A stretch of DNA of 61,882 nt from positions 1-61,882 of the forward strand of contig JADKGZ010000022.1 in assembly GCA_016722025.1 (NCBI GenBank), written 5' to 3'. Of this stretch, positions 56,197 through 61,882 are shown piece after piece. Each line of letters begins with the position of its first letter. Positions within the stretch are counted from its first letter, which is position 1. Source of the DNA: Acidimicrobiaceae bacterium. Lineage in GTDB: Bacteria > Actinomycetota > Acidimicrobiia > Acidimicrobiales > Ilumatobacteraceae. The notes beneath the pieces are model-generated. The model saw only the letters and a program-made list of their open reading frames with translations. It searched no databases and had not been told where the DNA came from. Position numbers and translations under genes: made by a program.

Positions 56197-57669
56197 TCAG
56201 GGGGCGAGAGTGAGTGCGAGGAAGACCGACTCGAACGAGCCGGAGAAGCTCCCGGCCGTGACCAATCCGGTGGAGCTGGCGGAAGAACGGAACGAACCCG
56301 AGATGACGTAGCCCAACGGACTTGCAACGCCGTCGGCATAGCCAGAGAGGCGCAGCTCGATGACCTCACCGGCGTCAGTGGTGAAGGTGAGATCGCCGCT
56401 GAGCTGGCTCTGCGATTCGCCCTCGAGCGGTTCGTCAATACCAATCCGGCCGTCGATGGTGCCGCTCACCACTGTGTCGCCCAGCGTGAGCGTGACCGGC
56501 CCACTGATGTCGTAGCGCGGGCCGCTGGCCACGACGGTGATGCCGCTGGCCGACAACAAGCCACCCAACACCGCTGGCGGCGGTGGCATGGTGGTGGCGA
56601 CGGGCACGGTGGTGGGCGCGGTGTAGGGAGTGAGGTCGAGGGTGGTGGCGGTGACCACCGGTACGACCACCGTGTCGGCCACCACCGACGGGGGAACGGT
56701 GACCTCGGCAACAGTGACCACCGGCGCGGGCTCGAAGGTGGTCTGCACGATGACCACTGGCGCTGCGGTGGCGACCGGCGCGGCAACGACCACGGCCGAT
56801 GTCTCGGGCACGACGATGGGCGCTGCGACCTGATCGGTGTTCTGCGAGCTGGCGATGCCCAGCGTTGCAGCCACCACCAGCGTGGCCCCGGCGGCGACGC
56901 GCCCGACGATGGGTGCCGCCATCGGCGTGGCCGACACCATGTTGCTGGCCGACTCGACCACCGGCGACACGAAGGTGGCGAAGCGGTTGGCGTTGGCGGC
57001 GCCGGTGGAGGCCGCCTGCGACGCAACCGAGTTGCTCGTCTGGCTGCGCACGCGGTCGATGGCATGGGCCGTGCGGTCGCTGCGGCGGAACAGCACGTAG
57101 AGGAACATCGGCACCGCGGCGGCGCCGTGCAGTGCCATCCGCATCGCGTTGCGGGCCCGGCTCACCCTGGCGCGGGCGTTGTCTTCCGTGAGGCCCGAAA
57201 CCTGGGCGACCTCGCCGTAGCTGAGCTCGTCGACGAAGCGCAGCGTGAGCGCCTCGCGGTAGCCGTCGGGCAACGCGGCCAGCGCCTGCTGCAGGTCGGT
57301 GGTGTCGTGATCGAGACCCAGCTGGTGCTCGATGCTGGGCGCGCCATGCGTGAGCACCGGGTCGTTGAAGACCCTCGCAGCCTTGGCGGTGTCGCGCGTA
57401 CGGCGGTTGGCATCGTCGATGCACACGTTGGCCAGGATGCGGTACAGCCATGGGCCCAACCGGCTGTCGTCGGCCAACCGGCCGAGGTTGCGGTATGCAC
57501 GCAGGAACGTCTCCTGCACGGCATCTTCGGCAGCGGTTTCGTTGATGGTGCTGCGGCGAGCGGAGGCCAGCAAACCGGGCCGGTACTGGCGAACGAGCTC
57601 TTCGAACGACTCGCGATCGCCGGCCTGCAGCGAGCGGATCACACTGAGTTCATCGATTGATGTAGCCAC
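56197..57669 (-). CDS. ECF sigma factor fused to a transmembrane and extracytoplasmic domain
   Basis: 490 residues; GTG 57669 with GGAGGA 4 nt upstream. Sigma region 2 is at about 22-90 (SFEELVRQYRPGLLASARRS, AAEDAVQETFLRAYRNLG, WLYRILANVCIDDANRR) and region 4 at about 127-180 (ALAALPDGYREALTLRFVDE, LSYGEVAQVSGLTEDNARAR). A moderately hydrophobic stretch at 183-194 and a clear membrane helix at about 253-274 (IVGRVAAGATLVVAATLGIA) follow. Then a Val/Thr/Pro linker to about 390 and a beta-rich domain to 490. A sigma factor carrying its own membrane anchor and outside sensor needs no separate anti-sigma; release by proteolysis or direct signalling is inferred. Confidence 0.85.
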   Translation of the reverse strand: MATSIDELSVIRSLQAGDRESFEELVRQYRPGLLASARRSTINETAAEDAVQETFLRAYRNLGRLADDSRLGPWLYRILANVCIDDANRRTRDTAKAARVFNDPVLTHGAPSIEHQLGLDHDTTDLQQALAALPDGYREALTLRFVDELSYGEVAQVSGLTEDNARARVSRARNAMRMALHGAAAVPMFLYVLFRRSDRTAHAIDRVRSQTSNSVASQAASTGAANANRFATFVSPVVESASNMVSATPMAAPIVGRVAAGATLVVAATLGIASSQNTDQVAAPIVVPETSAVVVAAPVATAAPVVIVQTTFEPAPVVTVAEVTVPPSVVADTVVVPVVTATTLDLTPYTAPTTVPVATTMPPPPAVLGGLLSASGITVVASGPRYDISGPVTLTLGDTVVSGTIDGRIGIDEPLEGESQSQLSGDLTFTTDAGEVIELRLSGYADGVASPLGYVISGSFRSSASSTGLVTAGSFSGSFESVFLALTLAP

Positions 57670-57745
57670 GTGTCCTCCGATCGAGTCTCTAGCCAGTACG
57701 TGCTCTTAAAGGCTATCACGATGGGTCCGTCGAGTGCCCGCGGGG

Positions 57746-58558
57746 TTACGTTCGGCCCACCCGGTTGCGTCGGGTCTGGGCCAGCAGCAGCAGCCGTCGC
57801 GGCCGGGCAACCATGCGCGCTGCCATGCGCGCGGCGGTGCCAACTTGTGCGGCTGCGAGCCGGAGCCGCGACACCTGCTGCGGGGTGGCGACGATGGTGA
57901 ACCGCTCGGTCACTTCCGCCGGCGCCATTCGGATGCCGTTGGTGCGGTTCTCCAGGTTGCTGTCGTGCACGACCTGCAGCCACATCGGCCCGTCGCCGAA
58001 CTGCCGGATCGGCCCCAGCGCGGCCAGCTTGTTGTGGTCCGCCGCGAACACGGTGGCCGCCCGCGGGCCTTTCTCCACCCGTGAGATGAACGGGTTGCTG
58101 GGGTCGAGCCGGCGGTACAGCCTGCCCTGCGTCCATTGCGCCCCGCTGGTGAAGTTGACGAACCCTTCCTCTGTTGCGGCCGCCTGCACGCGGGCGATGT
58201 AGCTGCACGCGATCGCGTCGTCGTTGTCGACGCGGCTGGTGATCACCAACCCATCGGCGCCGGCGCGCAGCTGGTGCACCACGTCGGCGGGCACCCCCGG
58301 TGACCAAGCGTCGTGCACCCACACCGGCTCCAGCAGCGCCACCTGCGCCAGTTCCTCGCGCAGCCAGGCGGGGGAGGCCTCGTCGCACAGCGCCAGCCAC
58401 CTGAACTCGGTGCAGGTCTGCGACTGCACCGAGGGCACGGTGAAGGTGGTGAACAGCCGCAACCGATCGCGCAACCACTGGTCGCTCGCGGGCGGGCGAT
58501 CGGCGAGGCGAACGTTGAACCTGGTCAGCAGGAAGTGCTCCATGGCGGGCGGGCTCAC
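57746..58558 (-). CDS. Glycosyltransferase, putative rhamnosyltransferase family
   Basis: About 270 residues. Motifs EHFLLTRFNVRLADRPPASD, FTTFTVPSVQSQTCTEFRWL, DGLVITSRVDNDDAIACSYI (acidic metal site) and FISRVEKGPRAATVFAADHN fit the putative rhamnosyl transferase family of GT-A enzymes. GTG 58558 overlaps the upstream GT4 stop; ATG 58543 is the alternative start and begins the conserved part. Basic C-terminal tail (AARMAARMVARPRRL) may contact the membrane. Last gene of the flippase-GT4-GT unit. Confidence 0.75.
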   Translation of the reverse strand: MSPPAMEHFLLTRFNVRLADRPPASDQWLRDRLRLFTTFTVPSVQSQTCTEFRWLALCDEASPAWLREELAQVALLEPVWVHDAWSPGVPADVVHQLRAGADGLVITSRVDNDDAIACSYIARVQAAATEEGFVNFTSGAQWTQGRLYRRLDPSNPFISRVEKGPRAATVFAADHNKLAALGPIRQFGDGPMWLQVVHDSNLENRTNGIRMAPAEVTERFTIVATPQQVSRLRLAAAQVGTAARMAARMVARPRRLLLLAQTRRNRVGRT

Positions 58559-59799
58559 GCGCTTGGCTCGGTGGCAGCGTCGCCGGTGGCGGTGGCGTCG
58601 CCGACGGTGGCGTCGCCCGTGGTGGCGTGGCGGGTGGCGTGGCGGGCGATCGCGGCTCGGTACATCTCGCCAAGCTGTTCCGACTGCGTCGCCAGGTCGA
58701 AGCGACGATGCGCTTCCTCGCGGCCAGCGGCGCCCATCGCCGCGCGTCGAGTCGGGTGGGTGAGCAGCTCGGTGAGCGCGGTCGCGAGAGCGACCACATC
58801 GCCTTCCGGCACCAACAACCCACCCACTTCATGAGTGAGCGCCTCGCCGGTGCCGCCCGACCGGTAGGCCACCACCGGCAGGCCCGATGCCTGCGCCTCG
58901 GCCAGCACCAGCCCGAACGCCTCCCGCTGCCCGCTGGCGGTGGCCTTGCTGGGTGCGCACAGCAGCGTGGCGCTCGCCATCAGCGCCGCCACCTCCAGCT
59001 GGGTTGCCGAGTCGATGAACTGCACCGGCAGTTCCAGTTGCGTGGCGCGTGCGTGCAGCTGGTCGCGCAACGGCCCGTCGCCCACGACGGTGAGCGTGAG
59101 CGACGGTGTGGTCGAGCGTGCGATGGCGGCCGCCTCCAGCAGGTCACCCACGCCCTTCACCTCTGCCAGCCGGCCGACGAACAGCACGTGCGCCGGGTCG
59201 CGCTTGTCGTCGGGCTCACTGTCGAGCCCGCCGCCGAAGACGCTCGTGTCGACGCCGATGTAGTGGCACACCACCTTCTCCGGCGGCGCGCCCAGCTCGA
59301 TCAGTCTCGCCCGCACCGCCTCCGACACCGCGATCAGTAGCTCGGCCTGGGCAAACACTGCGGCGCGGCGGCGCAGCCACAGCCTTCCGGCCGGCGAGCG
59401 ATGGAACCCGTCGGGCAGCATCACGTCGTAGCCGTGGAAGCTGACCACCAGCGGCACTCGCGCCCGGCGCGCGGTGGGCAACAACATCGCGGCATCGGGC
59501 CCGAAGTGCGCGTGCAGCAGCGCCGGCTGCAGGTGGCGCAGCAGCTTGTTGAACGCCGGGTCGCGGCCGATGGCGAAGGCCAGCTTGCGCAGAGGTGTGG
59601 GGCGCCAACGGGTGACCAGCACGCGGTCGGCGGGCAGCGGTGCCCCGGCCAGCCGGGTGAGGCCGAGGTAGTACGGCACCACGCCCGGCACGGCTTCCGC
59701 CTGCCGGCTGATGAACCCTTCCGTGCTCGACAGCAGCGTGGATCGAAAGATGCCGATCACCGGCGGTGGGGCGTTGCCGTTGCCGTCGTTGCCGTTCAT
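58555..59799 (-). CDS. GT4-type glycosyltransferase
   Basis: 414 residues from ATG 59799. GT-B layout: IGIFRSTLLSSTEGFISRQA, LLHAHFGPDAAMLL, VVSFHGYDVMLPDGFHRSP, HVLFVGRLAEVKGVGDLLEA and the EX7E motif in EAFGLVLAEAQASGLPVVA, the colanic-acid/exopolysaccharide type. Ends in a low-complexity tail of HATTGDATVGDATATGDA, probably from slippage in GGTGGCGTC-like repeats at 58570-58640. Starts inside the flippase gene. Confidence 0.87.
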   Translation of the reverse strand: MNGNDGNGNAPPPVIGIFRSTLLSSTEGFISRQAEAVPGVVPYYLGLTRLAGAPLPADRVLVTRWRPTPLRKLAFAIGRDPAFNKLLRHLQPALLHAHFGPDAAMLLPTARRARVPLVVSFHGYDVMLPDGFHRSPAGRLWLRRRAAVFAQAELLIAVSEAVRARLIELGAPPEKVVCHYIGVDTSVFGGGLDSEPDDKRDPAHVLFVGRLAEVKGVGDLLEAAAIARSTTPSLTLTVVGDGPLRDQLHARATQLELPVQFIDSATQLEVAALMASATLLCAPSKATASGQREAFGLVLAEAQASGLPVVAYRSGGTGEALTHEVGGLLVPEGDVVALATALTELLTHPTRRAAMGAAGREEAHRRFDLATQSEQLGEMYRAAIARHATRHATTGDATVGDATATGDAATEPSA

Positions 59800-61099
59800 G
59801 CCGGCACCGCGCTCGGACGCCGTGCTTCGACTGCCAGCAGCCAGCGGGTGGCGATCCACAGCACGATCACGTACCAGGTCTCGCCGACGAAGGTGGCCGC
59901 CAGCGCGCCGCGCCACGAGTGGTCGGGGATCCACGCCAGGCACAGGGCCAGGTTGATCAGCAACGTGCTGATCAACAGCCACAGCCGCACTCGTTGATAG
60001 CCGGCCCCGGTGAGCGCGTTGGCCGGGAAGTACTGCAGCACGCGCAGCAACGGCAGCAGGCCCAGCCAACGCACGATGGGCACCGCATCTTCGAACTCAC
60101 TGCCCAGGATGGGCACCGCCAGCGGTGCAGCCAGCACCATCAACACGCCGACCACCACGGCGTAGACCAGGCTGGGCGCCAGCAGGCGGCGGGCGAAAGG
60201 CCATCGTGGCCGCCAACCCGCGCTTGCCTTCGCTGAACGTGCGGTTGTAGCTGGCCACCAGTAAAGCCTGGATGGGCAACATCGCAATCGTCGGTACGCG
60301 GTAGGCCGCGCTGTAAAGCCCGGCGTCGGTCACCCAGCCGGCCGATCTCAGTATCGGCTTGTCGATGCCGTCCTGCGCGCTGAACACCGCCAGTGAGGCG
60401 GAGTAGGGGATGCCCTCCGCCAGGTCCCGCCGGATCCGCGCCCCAGGCGCTGCACGCGGAACAGGTGGCGGGTTCGCACCAGCACCACCCCGCCGGTCAC
60501 CGACACGGCGATGGCCTGCAACAGCGCCCACCCCACCACGCTGGCCGACCCGGTGGACAGCAGCATCATGGCGGCAGCCACCCGCACCATGGTGAGCACG
60601 GTGATCACCTGCGCGTACTCGCGCAGCTTGGCGTGGGCGATGGCCATGTACGCGCACAGCGACGTCACGGCGCCGCCCAGCAGTTCGCCGGCGCACAACC
60701 AGGCGGTGGCGGTCACCGAGAGCCCAGGCACCAACGCCACACCACCGACGGTGAGCACCGATGCCACCACCCCGCCGCCCACCACCATCGTGAGCGCGGT
60801 GGCGAAGCGTCGCCGGCGGGGTAGTCGTCGCGGCGAATGCGCTGCACCAACAGCAGTGAGGCACCCACCTGGGCAAGTGGAACCACGAACGACACCACCG
60901 CGGCGATGGCGGTGAACTCGCCGAACCCGTCGGTGCCCAGCGCCCGGGCGAGCACGAAGAAGACGAAGAGGCCGCCCACCATGCGAACCGCCTCGGCCCC
61001 CAACGACCACGCCGTGTCGCCGGCCAGGCTGGTGCGCAGCATTCGGGTGAGCCGGCCGACGCGAGTGCTGCGCCGTCCGCTGGCTCGATCATCGCGCAT
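59796..61099 (-). CDS. Wzx-type polysaccharide flippase, about three frameshifts
   Basis: About 430 residues when joined, twelve or more hydrophobic segments. Start ATG 61099: LRTSLAGDTAWSLGAEAVRM followed by GGLFVFFVLARALGTDGFGE is the typical Wzx/MATE-like N terminus. The frame changes near 60815, 60435 and 60205; text resumes as RRFATALTMVVGGGVVASVL, then GIPYSASLAVFSAQDGIDKP and finally RLLAPSLVYAVVVGVLMVLA. MOP-superfamily exporters flip lipid-linked repeat units across the membrane. First gene of the 57746-61099 unit; loss of one C in CCCCGCC can explain the first break. Confidence 0.8.
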
Positions 61100-61196
61100 G
61101 GGTCCGGATCTGCAGGCTCGCGGTGCGGCCGCCCAGCGGCAGGTTCAGAAGGCGAAGCCCCACCCGTGGCGCGTGATCATCGGCTCGTACCACACA

Positions 61197-61202
61197 TATA
61201 CT
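61197..61202 (+). promoter_or_regulatory. -10 hexamer TATACT within an imperfect palindrome
   Basis: TATACT 7 nt before ATG 61210. Surrounding ATATAC-TTTC-GTGTAT is a near palindrome overlapping the promoter, a plausible autoregulatory site for the XRE domain encoded next. Confidence 0.5.
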
Positions 61203-61209
61203 TTCGTGT

Positions 61210-61704
61210 ATGACGGTTGTTGCCCTCGACCAGCTCGTTCGGCAGCTCCGCGAGCGCGCAGGCCTCACCCAGGCCCAGCTTGCCAAGCGATCCGGCGTCG
61301 CTCAGCCGGCGATCTCCGACTACGAACGTGGCCGCAAACGGCCCACACGTCGACGCTGCAACGCCTTGCCGCAGCAGTCGATCTCGAATTCGACCTGCGC
61401 TGTCCCAGCTTCGTCCGCCCCAACGCGCGCCTCACTTCGACGCGACCGTCTGGCGATCGTGGAGATCTGCCGTCGCCACGGTGCATCGAACCCTCGAGTC
61501 TTCGGTTCGGTCCTCACCGGGTTGGCCGACGACGACTCCGACATCGATCTTCTCGTCGACCTTGAGGCAGGGCGCACGTTGTTCGACGTCGCGGCCCTTC
61601 ACGATGATCTGGTCGAACTGCTCCACCGCGAGGTTGACGTCGTCACCGCCGGAGCTGTGCGTGGGCGACTGGCCCACCTCGCATTCGACGCCCAGCCGCT
61701 GTGA
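61210..61704 (+). CDS. MNT-type nucleotidyltransferase antitoxin with N-terminal XRE helix-turn-helix
   Basis: 164 residues. Residues 1-45 are an XRE HTH: LRERAGLTQAQLAKRSGVAQ followed by PAISDYERGRKRPT. The HTH continues more convincingly in another frame (STLQRLAAAVDLEFDLRCP), so residues 46-80 are probably read in the wrong frame between two small indels. From about 85 comes a minimal nucleotidyltransferase: RRHGASNPRVFGSVLTG and DDDSDIDLLVDLEAGRTLFD with the G-S...DxD active site. MntA-like proteins inactivate partner HEPN toxins by adding AMP. It overlaps the HEPN start. Confidence 0.82.
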   Translation: MTVVALDQLVRQLRERAGLTQAQLAKRSGVAQPAISDYERGRKRPTRRRCNALPQQSISNSTCAVPASSAPTRASLRRDRLAIVEICRRHGASNPRVFGSVLTGLADDDSDIDLLVDLEAGRTLFDVAALHDDLVELLHREVDVVTAGAVRGRLAHLAFDAQPL

Positions 61705-61882
61705 GAAACCCCGCGGAGCGACTGAACGACATCGTTGTGGCCGTTACCGACGCAGCGGAATTGGTAGCCCGCGGTCACAGCGAGTTCATCGCCGACCCGT
61801 TGTTGATTCGCGCAGCCAAGAACATCCTCGCCGAGATTGGAGAAGCCGCCAAAGGCATCGACGACGACACCCTTTCGACGAT
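61701..61882 (+). CDS. HEPN-domain toxin (HepT-like), N-terminal part cut by window edge
   Basis: GTG 61701 overlaps the antitoxin stop (GTGA). The 60 visible residues, with ERLNDIVVAVTDAAELVARG, FIADPLLIRAAKNI and AEIGEAAKGID, match the first helices of DUF86/HepT proteins. The catalytic RX4-6H motif lies beyond the edge. HEPN partners of MNT proteins are RNases. Pairing and overlap with the MNT gene make the assignment likely. Confidence 0.78.
   Translation, partial: MRNPAERLNDIVVAVTDAAELVARGHSEFIADPLLIRAAKNILAEIGEAAKGIDDDTLST

Overview
The window is high-GC DNA from an actinobacterium-like genome, most plausibly a member of the Acidimicrobiia (Ilumatobacter type). This placement is inferred from the strong G/C third-position bias, an F420-type flavin/deazaflavin oxidoreductase, the gene order tuf-rpmG-secE-nusG-rplK-rplA, and at least ten genes with a TANNNT -10 hexamer 6-9 nt before the start codon (leaderless transcription). 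No ribosomal RNA or phylogenetic computation was available. About fifteen genes, several of them essential (nuoD, nuoL, tuf), are broken by small indels. Several of these lie in short homopolymers, so much of the breakage probably reflects sequence or assembly error rather than biology.

Layout. 1-615: tail of an O-antigen ligase/polymerase. 633-5954: a putrescine/GABA-type catabolic island (two tandem PuuD-like hydrolases, an aldehyde dehydrogenase, a GATase and an APC permease). 6044-9250: F420-type oxidoreductase, APH-fold kinase, sphingosine-phosphate-lyase-like PLP enzyme, broken GNAT. 9821-21328: a respiratory complex I operon nuoABCD-HIJKLMN that lacks nuoE, nuoF and nuoG, followed by a MidA/NDUFAF7-like methyltransferase. 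21388-29357: kup, a Thr-rich LPXTG surface protein, acs, a membrane-anchored protein with a degenerate peptidase-like motif, and yajQ. 29413-39580: the translation region, with tRNA-Tyr, an ABC-F ATPase, a GNAT, tRNA-Thr, tRNA-Met, tuf, rpmG, tRNA-Trp, secE, nusG, rplK, rplA, then a divergent NUDIX/oxidoreductase pair, then rplJ with an L10-type leader, and rplL.

39717-61099: an envelope polysaccharide region. It holds a methyltransferase, a GT2-GT4 fusion, further glycosyltransferases, an O-antigen polymerase, a glycosyltransferase fused to a polyprenyl sugar-phosphate transferase, two cell-wall-binding-repeat proteins, a membrane-tethered ECF sigma factor and a Wzx-type flippase. Initiation (sugar-1-phosphate transfer to lipid), elongation (GT2/GT4 enzymes), flipping (Wzx) and polymerisation (Wzy-like) are all represented. 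The sigma factor, a cell-wall-binding protein and a GT4 form one tightly packed minus-strand operon and suggest envelope-stress control. 61210-61882: an XRE-fused MNT antitoxin and the start of a HEPN toxin gene that runs off the window.
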